Part shown: one piece after another, positions 51,026 to 59,646 of the stretch | Layout of the letters: every line of letters starts with the position of its first letter | Position numbering within the stretch: position 1 is the stretch's first letter | Assembly (NCBI GenBank): GCA_002490835.1 | Contig: DKUU01000021.1 | Span: forward strand, 1 to 64,000 | Direction: 5' to 3' | From: Lachnospiraceae bacterium UBA7196 | GTDB lineage: Bacteria; Bacillota; Clostridia; Lachnospirales; Lachnospiraceae | DNA: 64,000 nucleotides | Position numbers and translations under genes: made by a program | Notes under the pieces: model-generated | The model's input: only the letters and a program-made list of their open reading frames with translations | Told to the model about the DNA's origin: nothing | Databases searched by the model: none

Positions 51026-51538
51026 CTATGCTTCTGTTACTTTTTCCTCAATCTCGCTCAAAATCTCCTCAAAACTCTTGCCGTCCACCTCGATCACAAC
51101 ATCCGCCGCCTCCCGGTAAAAGGGATCCCTCTCCCGCAGCAGCGTCTCTATCTTTGACTGCGGATCTTCCCCCTGCAGGAGCGGCCTCGTGGTATCACCC
51201 TTCAGTCTTGCATATATCGTCTCTCCCGTCGCCCGCAGATAAAAGACCTGTCCCAGCTCATGTAAGAGCCGCCGGTTTTCCTCCCGCAAAGGCAGTCCGC
51301 CGCCCACCGAAATGATCTGATTGCCCGCGCTTTCTATCAACTTTCGCAGACATACCGTCTCCCGATCCCTGAAATAGGACTCACCGTCCGCGGCAAAGAT
51401 ATCCGAAATGGTCCTTTTTTCTTCTCTCTCAATTTCTCTGTCCGTGTCTATGACAGTACGGCGCAGGCGGTAGGACAGTTTCAGACCTACCGACGTCTTA
51501 CCGCAGCCCATAAATCCGGTCAGTATCACATTTCCCAT
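51026..51538 (-). CDS. aroK: Shikimate kinase
   Basis: 170 aa. Walker A GFMGCGKTSVG at 8-18, the shikimate-binding DTDREIEREEKRTI, a conserved YFRDRE, and GGGLPLREENRRLL. It phosphorylates shikimate with ATP. It lies 35 bp after aroE and is almost certainly in the same transcript. Confidence 0.96.
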   Translation of the reverse strand: MGNVILTGFMGCGKTSVGLKLSYRLRRTVIDTDREIEREEKRTISDIFAADGESYFRDRETVCLRKLIESAGNQIISVGGGLPLREENRRLLHELGQVFYLRATGETIYARLKGDTTRPLLQGEDPQSKIETLLRERDPFYREAADVVIEVDGKSFEEILSEIEEKVTEA

Positions 51539-51573
51539 AAGTTCCTTCTTCCCGTTATCTTATGTTTTTTCAT

Positions 51574-52437
51574 TTACGTAATTACGTCTTTTAGGCGTTT
51601 GTACACCATCTGTGCTTCGTCTTCGGACACTTCCACACCGTTCCACAGCTCATAAGCGATGATGCCCTGATACAAAAGCATTTTCAGGCCGTTGTAAGCC
51701 CTGCTGCCGTGCGCCTTCACCAGCCGCATGAATTTGGTCTCCCACGGATTATAGATCAGGTCAAAACCCGTATGCACTTTCTCATAAAAGGCATCGTCAG
51801 CGATCACCACGTCCTCATTATTCGGTGAAAGTCCTACGGAAGTCCCTTGGATCGCCAGATACTTTCCTTTCGGAATCTGCGCATAGTCCGCAAGCCTCAT
51901 GGGCTGCACCGCCTCCCTGCCCGCAGAAGCGTTGACCTCCGCAGCTACCGTCTGCGCCTTATCCAAAGTACGGTTCAGCAGATACACCCGTCTGGCGCCC
52001 CTCATCGTACACAGCCATGCGACCGCACGGGCCGCGCCGCCAGCGCCGAGCAGAATGATCTCTTCTCCCGCGATCTTTATGCCCTCCGACTGCATCGCCC
52101 GGTAAAGCCCCTCCATATCCGTGTTGTAACCTTTATAGCCGCTCGCCGTCCGCACCAGCGTATTGACAGCGCCGATATTTCGCGCCAGTTCATCGATTTC
52201 TGTAAGGCAGGCTATGACCTCGCTCTTATAGGGAACCGTCACGTTTAAGCCCAGAATATTTAAGGCCTCCGCGCCCCTTACCGCCTCCGCCAGCTTCCCC
52301 TGCTTCACATGAAATGGTACGTACACCAATTCCTGTCCAAGGCTTGCCGCCAGCGTATTGTGAATGACCGGCGACAGCGTATGTTCCACGGGATCGCCGA
52401 TCAGCCCGCAGGTCCTTGTTTTCCCGTTTATCTCCAT
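51574..52437 (-). CDS. aroE: Shikimate dehydrogenase
   Basis: 287 aa. Substrate site GDPVEHTLSPVIHN and NVTVPYKSEV, the dinucleotide loop LLGAGGAARAVAW, and NRTLDKAQ. Reduces 3-dehydroshikimate with NADPH. First aro gene in the run; the 107-bp stretch between it and yqeG shows no feature beyond its ribosome site. Confidence 0.96.
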   Translation of the reverse strand: MEINGKTRTCGLIGDPVEHTLSPVIHNTLAASLGQELVYVPFHVKQGKLAEAVRGAEALNILGLNVTVPYKSEVIACLTEIDELARNIGAVNTLVRTASGYKGYNTDMEGLYRAMQSEGIKIAGEEIILLGAGGAARAVAWLCTMRGARRVYLLNRTLDKAQTVAAEVNASAGREAVQPMRLADYAQIPKGKYLAIQGTSVGLSPNNEDVVIADDAFYEKVHTGFDLIYNPWETKFMRLVKAHGSRAYNGLKMLLYQGIIAYELWNGVEVSEDEAQMVYKRLKDVIT

Positions 52438-52544
52438 TTACCCTCTCCTCTCCCGCATCTGCTTTATGCCGCCCCGATACCGCACTGCTTCATCCTTGTT
52501 TTCCGGCGGCTTTCCTGCCTGCCCTTTCATACCGCGCAGACGCC

Positions 52545-53069
52545 TTATCTTCCTATGGCGCTTTTGTTCTGCTTCTTCAGGGACCGCCTGTAAAAAAATA
52601 ATACGATCCACTCCAACCGCCTTTTTAATACGATCTGGATCTCCTCCTTGGGATGGATTGGCTTGACCAGATAAGTCAATATACCCGCGCGCTTAGCTCC
52701 CCACACATCCGTGAAAAGCTGGTCTCCCACAAAAAAAGTCGTCTCCGGCTTTGTACCCATCAGTTCCATCGCCTTTTGGTAGCCTGTCCTTCCGGGTTTT
52801 CCCGCCTTGTACAGATAGCGCGAATGCACCTTATCATTAAAGCTCTTCACCCGCGGTTCCTTGTTGTTTGATAAAAGCACGCTCTCAAGGCCGATCCCGC
52901 GCAGTCTCTCAAAAAGGGCAATGCTCTTTTCATCAGCCGGCGCCCCATGCGGCACCAATGTATTGTCTATATCGAATATCACCCCGCGGAAGCCTTTTTG
53001 ATACAAACCTTCATAATCGACCTCGTACGCGGAATTTAGGTATTCATCCGGATAAAAGCATTCCAGCAT
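52545..53069 (-). CDS. yqeG: YqeG-family HAD phosphatase
   Basis: Start at 53069 (MLECFYPDEYLNSAYEVDYE) behind GGAGAAA. 174 aa. HAD motif I GVIFDIDNTLVPHG, motif II LLSNNKE, the Lys in YKAGKPGR, and motif III FFVGDQLFTDVWGAKRAG. YqeG-type proteins act on phosphoesters and have a link to ribosome or cofactor metabolism in Firmicutes, with details unsettled. Position next to aroE and nrdR matches relatives. Confidence 0.9.
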   Translation of the reverse strand: MLECFYPDEYLNSAYEVDYEGLYQKGFRGVIFDIDNTLVPHGAPADEKSIALFERLRGIGLESVLLSNNKEPRVKSFNDKVHSRYLYKAGKPGRTGYQKAMELMGTKPETTFFVGDQLFTDVWGAKRAGILTYLVKPIHPKEEIQIVLKRRLEWIVLFFYRRSLKKQNKSAIGR

Positions 53070-53152
53070 AGAATTTCTCCTTTTGCCAATACTGAACAAA
53101 ACACCCCGCCGCAAGGCAAGGTGTTTTATGTCGTTTCCACTCTGCGAAGAAC

Positions 53153-53605
53153 TTACTTGTCCAGTACGTTCTTAAGCTCCTCCATAAAGGTATTGATATC
53201 CTTAAATTCACGGTAAACGGAAGCAAATCTGACGTAGGCCACGGCCTCCAGATCTTTGAGCTTATTCATGACCATCTCGCCGATCACCTGACTGGGAATC
53301 TCTTTCTCTTCCCGGTTAAAGATCTCCGTCTCCACCTCGTCCACCAGCTGATTGATCTGGTTTGCGCTGATCGGCCTCTTATGACAGGCCCTGAGGACGC
53401 CAGCCTCGATCTTGGAGCGGTCATAGGTCTCCCTGTTGTTGTCCTTTTTTATAATGATCAACGGTATGGTCTCCACCTTCTCGTAGGTGGTGAAACGCTT
53501 ATCGCACTCGTCGCAGACGCGCCTTCTGCGTATGGAACTGTTATCTTCCGCCGGCCTGCTGTCTATGACTCTGGTATTCTCATGGCCACAAAATGGACAT
53601 TTCAT
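53153..53605 (-). CDS. nrdR: Transcriptional repressor NrdR
   Basis: Start at 53605 (MKCPFCGHENTRVIDSRPAED) behind AAGGAGG. 150 aa. N-terminal zinc ribbon CPFCG..C and RRRVCDECDKRFTTYEKVE, then the ATP-cone (VIIKKDNNRETYDRSKIEAGVLRACHKRPI). It senses ATP/dATP and represses ribonucleotide reductase genes. It usually sits by ylmC and the sporulation sigma genes, as here. Confidence 0.96.
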   Translation of the reverse strand: MKCPFCGHENTRVIDSRPAEDNSSIRRRRVCDECDKRFTTYEKVETIPLIIIKKDNNRETYDRSKIEAGVLRACHKRPISANQINQLVDEVETEIFNREEKEIPSQVIGEMVMNKLKDLEAVAYVRFASVYREFKDINTFMEELKNVLDK

Positions 53606-53722
53606 CCCGGATATCCTCCTTATCCCCCTGTGTTTATGCAACACTCAATGTAAATATTATAGAGGAAAAGGATCATTATGTCAACTACTTTATGGAAACC
53701 ATTTACCAAATCATCGTACATT

Positions 53723-53959
53723 TCACGGAAGGCAGATATCCACCACGATGATATCCGGCCCTATCTTTTTGATATCTTTATAGCAAATCACATACTCCTG
53801 AGAATTTCCAAACAGGCTGCACCACTTGTTTTCCCCGGGGATGATCAGCTTGCAGATCTGACCCGTACACTCGTCAAACTCAAAGTCACAGACCCTGCCA
53901 AGCCGCTCGCAGTTTTTCAGGTTTATGACTTCTTTTTTCTTTAATTCCGAAAATAACAT
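53723..53959 (-). CDS. YlmC/YmxH family PRC-barrel protein
   Basis: 78 aa. Reads MLFSELKKKEVINLKNCERL, with GRVCDFEFDECTGQICKLIIPG and ICYKDIKKIGPDIIVVDI: a PRC-barrel. Family members are co-located with sigG in sporulating Firmicutes, and their role is not established. It lies in the sigG-nrdR interval, in keeping with that. Confidence 0.9.
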   Translation of the reverse strand: MLFSELKKKEVINLKNCERLGRVCDFEFDECTGQICKLIIPGENKWCSLFGNSQEYVICYKDIKKIGPDIIVVDICLP

Positions 53960-54019
53960 AGGAACCTCCGAAGGAAGGCTTACTACATCTTATGCGCCTC
54001 CTCCGGAAAGGTGTCTCTT

Positions 54020-54799
54020 CTACCGGGTCTCCACGTAGTCCGCATAGACATAACCGTATTCGTAGTCCGCATCTTCCGGTAAAAGGATGCGATACCAGCT
54101 TCCGCCCTCCACGGCTTCCGTATATTCGTAAGTTTCTCCGGCCTTCGCCTTTTTGATGACAGTCGTGCCGTCCGTACTCGGATTATCCCTGATATTAACG
54201 GCCGCAGTCGTGACGAGCGTACCGCCTGCCGTAACTTCTTCCGCATCGACGTCGTCCCCCGGCCCTTCCGTCAAATCCTGACCGCCATCAGGCCCTTCAT
54301 CCGGCTCACCTTCTCCATCCTCTGCCTCGTCTCCGCGCCCGTCCTGCTGCTCGTTCGCAATTTTTTCATAATCTTTTGGCATATAGCGTTTATATAAGTT
54401 GTAACCGAGGACCGCAAGGATCACCAACAGGATGCAGCCGACGGCGACCGTCATGATCGAAAGGATATCCACGCTCTCCTCGTCGTCATCATAATCGTCG
54501 TCATCCTCTTCCCAATCTCTGGGTTTTGGCGCCTGTTTCTTTTTAGGCGGCGGCGCTGCGCTTGCCTTTCTGGCCGGCGGTGCCGGACTTGCCTTTCTCT
54601 TCGGCGCATCCTCCGGGCTCGTCTTTTTTACCCTGCGTTCTCCGGACACCTCGCTGCCGCATCCCGGGCAGAATTTTACGCCTTCTCTAAGCGTTTCCCC
54701 GCACTCGGGGCAACGCCTCTTTCTTATGATCTTCGCGCCGCACCCCGGACAGAACTGATCCGAATCCGTCAGGCGCGTACCGCAATCGGGACAAACCAT
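54020..54799 (-). CDS. Zinc-ribbon, membrane, SH3b-domain protein
   Basis: 259 aa. N-terminal double zinc ribbon (CPDCGTRL, CPGCGAKI, CPECGETL, CPGCGSEV), a basic proline/alanine linker, an acidic stretch, a membrane helix (SIMTVAVGCILLVILAVLGY) and an extracellular SH3b domain (VTTAAVNIRDNPSTDGTTVI; GYVYADYVETR). It spans the membrane with a metal-binding head inside and a wall-binding domain outside. It follows no operon; it interrupts the usual sigG-ylmC order and is divergent from sigG. Confidence 0.85.
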   Translation of the reverse strand: MVCPDCGTRLTDSDQFCPGCGAKIIRKRRCPECGETLREGVKFCPGCGSEVSGERRVKKTSPEDAPKRKASPAPPARKASAAPPPKKKQAPKPRDWEEDDDDYDDDEESVDILSIMTVAVGCILLVILAVLGYNLYKRYMPKDYEKIANEQQDGRGDEAEDGEGEPDEGPDGGQDLTEGPGDDVDAEEVTAGGTLVTTAAVNIRDNPSTDGTTVIKKAKAGETYEYTEAVEGGSWYRILLPEDADYEYGYVYADYVETR

Positions 54800-55012
54800 A
54801 ACTACCTCTCCTCGCTCTGCTTTTTTCTGAAAATACTCTATCTGAAAATTGTATCAAAAAAATCGAAATTTGTAAAATCTTATCCAACATTTTTTCCTTA
54901 ATTTTTTGTGAATAATTTTCCGACTCCTGCGCATGCTTGATAGAAAACCCGTAACAGTTCAGCCTTGGGCTGCGCTGTTACAAAAACCCCCATAGGAAAG
55001 GCTGGTACTCTT

Positions 55013-55792
55013 ATGATACAGGGCAAGGTAGAAATCTGCGGCGTAAATACCTCAAAACTCCCGCTCCTTAAAAACGCGGAGAAAGAAGAACTTTTCAAAC
55101 GAATCGAGGAGGGCGATCAGGAAGCGAGAATGGCTTATATCAACGGCAATCTCCGTCTGGTTCTTAGCGTTATCAAGCGCTTCCACTCCAACAACGAAAA
55201 CGTGGACGACCTCTTTCAGATCGGCTGCGTCGGCCTGATCAAAGCGATCGACAACTTTGACAGCTCCCTCAATGTAAAGTTTTCCACCTATGCCGTACCC
55301 ATGATCGTCGGCGAGATCCGCCGCTATCTGCGCGACGCCAACTCTATTCGCGTGTCGCGCTCCTTAAAGGATACCGCCTACAAAGCGATCTATGCCAGGG
55401 AACAACTCACCCGCACCAATTCCAGAGAACCGACCGTTAATGAGATTGCCACCGAGATCGGCATCCCCAAAGAGGACATCGTCTACGCGCTGGACGCCAT
55501 CCAAAGTCCCCTAAGCCTCTATGAACCCGTCTACACGGACGGCGGAGACACCCTCTATGTGATGGACCAGATCAGCGACAAGAAAAACAGGGAAGAAACA
55601 TGGGTGGAACACATCTCTCTGACGGAGGCCATGAAAAAGCTGACGCAGCGGGAGCACGAGATCATCACCCTGCGCTTCTTCGAGGGGAAGACGCAGATGG
55701 AAGTGGCCGAAAAGATCGGCATCTCGCAGGCGCAGGTGTCGAGGCTTGAAAAAAATGCGCTTAAGACCATGCGCCTGTATCTGACGGCATAA
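55013..55792 (+). CDS. sigG: Sporulation sigma factor SigG
   Basis: Start at 55013 (MIQGKVEICGVNTSKLPLLK), the conserved SigG opening. 259 aa with no pro-sequence. Region 2: ENVDDLFQIGCVGLIKAIDNFDSSLNVKFSTYAVPMIVGEIRRYL; region 4: LTQREHEIITLRFFEGKTQMEVAEKIGISQAQVSRLEKNAL. It directs late forespore transcription. It is on the plus strand, facing the direction opposite to spoIIGA-sigE, whereas relatives keep the three genes in line. Confidence 0.95.
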   Translation: MIQGKVEICGVNTSKLPLLKNAEKEELFKRIEEGDQEARMAYINGNLRLVLSVIKRFHSNNENVDDLFQIGCVGLIKAIDNFDSSLNVKFSTYAVPMIVGEIRRYLRDANSIRVSRSLKDTAYKAIYAREQLTRTNSREPTVNEIATEIGIPKEDIVYALDAIQSPLSLYEPVYTDGGDTLYVMDQISDKKNREETWVEHISLTEAMKKLTQREHEIITLRFFEGKTQMEVAEKIGISQAQVSRLEKNALKTMRLYLTA

Positions 55793-55797
55793 AAAGT

Positions 55798-55830
55798 GGC
55801 GGGACAAACCAAATTGTCCCGCCGTTTGTT
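55798..55830 (+). terminator. sigG terminator (bidirectional)
   Basis: Arms ggcgggacaa / ttgtcccgcc with a 6-nt loop, then GTTTGTTTT on the plus strand. Also serves the convergent signalling gene. Confidence 0.9.
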
Positions 55831-55848
55831 TTCCTAAAGTAATCAAAT

Positions 55849-57843
55849 TCAGTCAAATTTCGCAACATCATACGTCAGCGTGATATCTTTCTCCCCGTAC
55901 AGTTTGAAATAATTCTGTACGATACGGTCCGTCACCACGCGCACGTTGTCCCGCTCCGTTCCTAAAAGCACCACCAGAAATTGGGAACTGCTGTATCTGG
56001 CGCCCACATCCACACCGCGCAGGGATTTACAGATCGCCTGCTCCATGCACTGCATGGCCGTCTCCATGCGCTCCAATTTGACCTCGCTGCCGTTTGCGGA
56101 AAACAAGGTAAAGAGTAAAAGCTGCGTCTCCTTCTTGTTCCTTTCCGACATATGTGTCACAAAATCATAGATATGCGCAAAATCCGTGTAGTCCACCTGA
56201 AAAGCACCCTGATAGGAATCATGCCGTTTGATGGCAGTCATGATCTTATCCAGATCGCCTCTGGACTGTTCCGGCGTACGCAGTATGCCTGCTTTCTGAT
56301 AAAAACCGTAGCGCATCCCGCTTCTCTGCTTCACCAGATAGAGCGCTTTGTCGGCCCGCCTGTAAAGTTCCTCATAGTCTCTGCCGTCCGTACCGGAAAC
56401 GCTGATACCCATCGACAGCTCGGACTCCTTGAGGATCTCCGCCTCTTCCTGTTTCTTCGCAAAGGCGGCAAGAATTTCCTCCGCCTTTTTCGTGATCTCA
56501 TCCTCGTCGGCCACGCCCGGCATATAATATAAAAATTCATCTCCGCCGACCCGGCAGACCAGCCCGTTTCGGCAGTTTTCGCGCAGTACGTCCGCCGCCA
56601 TCTTGAGGGCATAATCTCCCATCAGATGCCCGTAAGCGTCGTTAATCTGCCCGAAATGATCCAGATCGATCAACATCAGGCAACCGCCCTCAGCGCACAG
56701 CTTCTCAGTGATATCTCTTTCACCCTTCCGCCTGCTCAAAAGTCCCGTCAGGTAGTCTACCGGAGACTCCAGCACATTTTCATTGCCCATGGTAGTCCCC
56801 AGAATCTTGCCGCTCCCAAAGATCGGGGTCGCCAGATCCTCTTCCGGCATCCACAGTTTCTCCAGCGCTCCCTCTTCGATCAGCTTCATAAAAATATCGA
56901 CCAGATCGGGATCCCACTGTTTGCCCCTTCCGTTCTTAAGTTCATCCAGAACCGCATCGTCATCCAAACGTCTGCGGTAAACACGGTTGCTGGTCATAGC
57001 GTCGTAAGAATCCACCAGCCCGATCACTCTCGCCACAAGGGGAATCGACTCTCCCTTAAGTCCCTCGGGATACCCCGTACCGTCATAGCGCTCATGGTGA
57101 TATTTCGCGCCTACGCTGATGTTTGGAAACATTTTAAAGTCATTTAGGATTTCCGCACCCATCAACGTATGCCCTTTGATCAGACGAAATTCCAGATCCG
57201 TCAGCATAAAGGGTTTATTGAGCACGGCATCCGGTACGCCGATCTTACCCACATCATGCAGCATCGCCACATAATAGATATTCTGGATATCCTCCTCAGA
57301 CCAGCCCAGACGCTGCGCCAAAAGTTCTGAGTACGCCGCCACGCGCATGGAGTGTCCCTTGGTGTAATCGTCCTTCGCGTCCACGGTGTTTGCCACCGTC
57401 ATGATCGCCTGAATGGTGATGCGCTCCATCTCCTTGGTCTTCTCATCCAGCCGGCGCTGTAAATCCCTGCGGTAACCGTCCAGTTCGATCGTACTCCGGA
57501 TGCGGCCAAGGATCACGTTGGGCTCAAAGGGCTTGGCGATATAGTCGTTTGCGCCCACACGGAAACATTCCGTCTCCGTCTCGGCACTGCGATCCGCCGT
57601 CAGAAAAATCACCGGTATCTTACACCAGCGCTGATTCTTTCTGAGCGTCTCCATCACCTCGAAACCGCCTATCTCCGGCATATTGATGTCGAGAAGGATC
57701 AGGTCCGGCGTGTGCCGCTCCAGATATTTATAGGCCTGCTTCCCTGAATTTACGGCTACGACCCGGTATTCCCCTTCTAAAAGTTTCTGTGCCGTAGCAA
57801 GTGTCAGCCTGTCGTCGTCCACGATCAAGATTATTTTTTTCAT
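55849..57843 (-). CDS. REC-HD-GYP-GGDEF cyclic-di-GMP response protein with degenerate second GGDEF
   Basis: 664 aa. Residues 1-118: receiver (phospho-acceptor Asp about 52, KPFEP). About 145-330: HD-GYP with HDVGKIGVP at 196 and YHHERYDGTGYPEGL at 248-262. About 365-505: GGDEF domain with intact GGDEF at 433-437 in LVCRVGGDEFLYYM. About 530-660: a second GGDEF-like domain lacking the motif (ARYSSSQFLVVLLG). Synthesis and breakdown of cyclic di-GMP are thus in one protein, gated by phosphorylation. It sits between sigE and the inverted sigG, with its own promoter. Confidence 0.92.
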   Translation of the reverse strand: MKKIILIVDDDRLTLATAQKLLEGEYRVVAVNSGKQAYKYLERHTPDLILLDINMPEIGGFEVMETLRKNQRWCKIPVIFLTADRSAETETECFRVGANDYIAKPFEPNVILGRIRSTIELDGYRRDLQRRLDEKTKEMERITIQAIMTVANTVDAKDDYTKGHSMRVAAYSELLAQRLGWSEEDIQNIYYVAMLHDVGKIGVPDAVLNKPFMLTDLEFRLIKGHTLMGAEILNDFKMFPNISVGAKYHHERYDGTGYPEGLKGESIPLVARVIGLVDSYDAMTSNRVYRRRLDDDAVLDELKNGRGKQWDPDLVDIFMKLIEEGALEKLWMPEEDLATPIFGSGKILGTTMGNENVLESPVDYLTGLLSRRKGERDITEKLCAEGGCLMLIDLDHFGQINDAYGHLMGDYALKMAADVLRENCRNGLVCRVGGDEFLYYMPGVADEDEITKKAEEILAAFAKKQEEAEILKESELSMGISVSGTDGRDYEELYRRADKALYLVKQRSGMRYGFYQKAGILRTPEQSRGDLDKIMTAIKRHDSYQGAFQVDYTDFAHIYDFVTHMSERNKKETQLLLFTLFSANGSEVKLERMETAMQCMEQAICKSLRGVDVGARYSSSQFLVVLLGTERDNVRVVTDRIVQNYFKLYGEKDITLTYDVAKFD

Positions 57844-57883
57844 TTGTCCCCCAATAAGCTATGTATGCTAATGCTATTATCCC

Positions 57884-57912
57884 ATTATACGCCACCCGCG
57901 CATAAAAAGCAA
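57884..57912 (-). promoter_or_regulatory. Promoter of the REC-HD-GYP-GGDEF gene
   Basis: TTGCTT, 17-bp spacer, TATAAT on the minus strand, about 40 bp before the start and beyond the sigE stop. Looks like a vegetative promoter, not a sporulation one. Confidence 0.75.
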
Positions 57913-57924
57913 ACAGATATCCGC

Positions 57925-58665
57925 TCAGTTGTCCTTGCTCATTTCCTTTTTCAGCCGCCGCATGATCTTTTTCTCCAGTCTGGATATGTAGGACTGCGAA
58001 ATTCCCAAAAGCTCCGCTACTTCTTTCTGCGTCAGCTCCTTCCCCTCCGCGCTGCCGATCCCGAACCGCAGACGGATGATCGTCTGCTCCCGTTCGGAAA
58101 GCTTGGCAATCGCCCGGATCAGGAGTTTTCTCTCCACTTCATTCTCCAGATCTTTATAGATTACATCCTCATCCGTCCCCAGAATATCGGAAAGCAGCAG
58201 TTCGTTGCCGTCCCAATCGACATTTAGGGGCTCGTCGATGGAAACCTCCATGCGGTGCTTATTATTCCTTCTCAAGTACATCAGGATCTCATTCTCAATA
58301 CAGCGGGACGCATAGGTCGCCAGTTTAATGTTTTTCTCCGGATTAAAGGTATTGATGGATTTGATCAGGCCTATCGTTCCGATCGAGATCAGGTCTTCCA
58401 CGCCCACACCAGTATTATCAAATTTCTTCGCTATGTACACCACAAGTCTTAAGTTATGTTCTATCAAAATCGACTTCGCTTCGTCTTCATATTCCGTTCC
58501 CAGATCGTTTATGATCTCATTTTCCCTCTCGCTCTCAAGGGGCGGCGGCAGCACCTCCGCGCCTCCTATGTAATGAATATCTCCCTGTCTGTTCATCAAA
58601 AGCTTTGGTTCTCTATGTACCATCTTAAACTGAACTTTACCGGGAATTGCCACTTTTAAAACCAT
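57925..58665 (-). CDS. sigE: Sporulation sigma factor SigE (pro-form)
   Basis: 246 aa behind AGGAGG. The N-terminus (MVLKVAIPGKVQFKM) is followed by the pro-region up to about residue 27 and VLPPPLESERENEIIND. Region 2: ILIEHNLRLVVYIAKKFDNTGVGVEDLISIGTIGLIKSINTFNPEKNIKLATYASRCIENEIL; region 4 ends ELLGISQSYISRLEKKIMRRL. Mother-cell factor made inactive and cleaved by SpoIIGA, whose gene precedes it by 11 bp. Confidence 0.97.
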   Translation of the reverse strand: MVLKVAIPGKVQFKMVHREPKLLMNRQGDIHYIGGAEVLPPPLESERENEIINDLGTEYEDEAKSILIEHNLRLVVYIAKKFDNTGVGVEDLISIGTIGLIKSINTFNPEKNIKLATYASRCIENEILMYLRRNNKHRMEVSIDEPLNVDWDGNELLLSDILGTDEDVIYKDLENEVERKLLIRAIAKLSEREQTIIRLRFGIGSAEGKELTQKEVAELLGISQSYISRLEKKIMRRLKKEMSKDN

Positions 58666-58676
58666 CTTTTTTCCTC

Positions 58677-59489
58677 CTAGTTTTCTAATAACCCGGGGTG
58701 TAACAGCATCTGATAATCGCTCTGCGGCGATATACCCGCATCACAAACCGCGACAATGACGCCCTTTCTTTTGATCGTGCGTCCCGCCTCCTCTATCGCT
58801 ATCTCCGGCAGCTCGTAGGCCGGCAGGATCCCTCTCTCCTGTCCCACGCTCCGGTAAGGGACCGCGTGGTATTTTTCCGGCCGCAGACAAGAAGCCATGC
58901 TTGCAGCCATCCTTTTGCTGATCACGCATACAGGTGCGCCGTTTATGGGATCTGTCAGGTGATTGCCCGTATCCACAAAGGCCAAAATCCTGATCTCCTG
59001 TCCCAGAGACGGCACATAAAGCCGCACCGTCCGCAGGCAATCTTTCTGCCTGCTCATCAGCTTCTTTAAGAGGGTTTCCAGAATCCGGCAGACCAAAGCG
59101 CCTGCCGCCAGCGTGATCAGAAAACTTCCCCGCCCCTTCATAACAGGTCTTAAGCGATTGAGAATCCATATCATAGCGCCGCCTAAAAAAAAGCCGGCTG
59201 CCGCCATCACAAGGGATGCCCTCAAAATTTTTCGCACGCCGTGGATCCGATAGGTGAGACACATCATTACCATACTGACAGGCACCGCGCCGAAAAGAAG
59301 TCTGCCGCCCACCGTCAAAAACGGCAGTAAGAGAAGCAAACAGCTCATTCCGGCTCCCGCCAAAGCCCCCAGCCATCGTCTTCGGTGCGTGGCAGTACAC
59401 CTAAGGATCTGTCCGGCCAGAGACAGCAGATACAGGTTCATCGTCGTCTGTAAGACGAAAACGCTGTCAATATATAATTTGTAATACAC
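58677..59489 (-). CDS. spoIIGA: Sigma-E processing peptidase SpoIIGA
   Basis: Start at a GTG (59489; VYYKLYIDSVFVLQTTMNLY) behind GGAGG; the upstream ATG is not preceded by a site. 270 aa: five membrane helices over residues 8-145, then an aspartic-protease-like domain with catalytic Asp about 173 in LAFVDTGNHLTDP. It removes the SigE pro-sequence at the sporulation septum. Operon with sigE. Confidence 0.95.
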   Translation of the reverse strand: MYYKLYIDSVFVLQTTMNLYLLSLAGQILRCTATHRRRWLGALAGAGMSCLLLLLPFLTVGGRLLFGAVPVSMVMMCLTYRIHGVRKILRASLVMAAAGFFLGGAMIWILNRLRPVMKGRGSFLITLAAGALVCRILETLLKKLMSRQKDCLRTVRLYVPSLGQEIRILAFVDTGNHLTDPINGAPVCVISKRMAASMASCLRPEKYHAVPYRSVGQERGILPAYELPEIAIEEAGRTIKRKGVIVAVCDAGISPQSDYQMLLHPGLLEN

Positions 59490-59588
59490 ATTCCACCTCC
59501 GTATTTCCCTTTCATTATAGGAAAAACGCGATGCACATTCTGTCAAAAACAGGGAGCATTTCCCTTATTTTTCCAGACAGTTGACGAC

Positions 59589-59616
59589 AAAAAACCACAG
59601 GTTATTCTCCTGTGGT
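59589..59616 (-). terminator. ftsZ terminator
   Basis: Arms accacagg / cctgtggt and TTTTTT on the minus strand, 30 bp past the ftsZ stop. It separates ftsZ from spoIIGA. Confidence 0.9.
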
Positions 59617-59646
59617 CTGATGTCTCTTATATAAGTACCGCACGCT

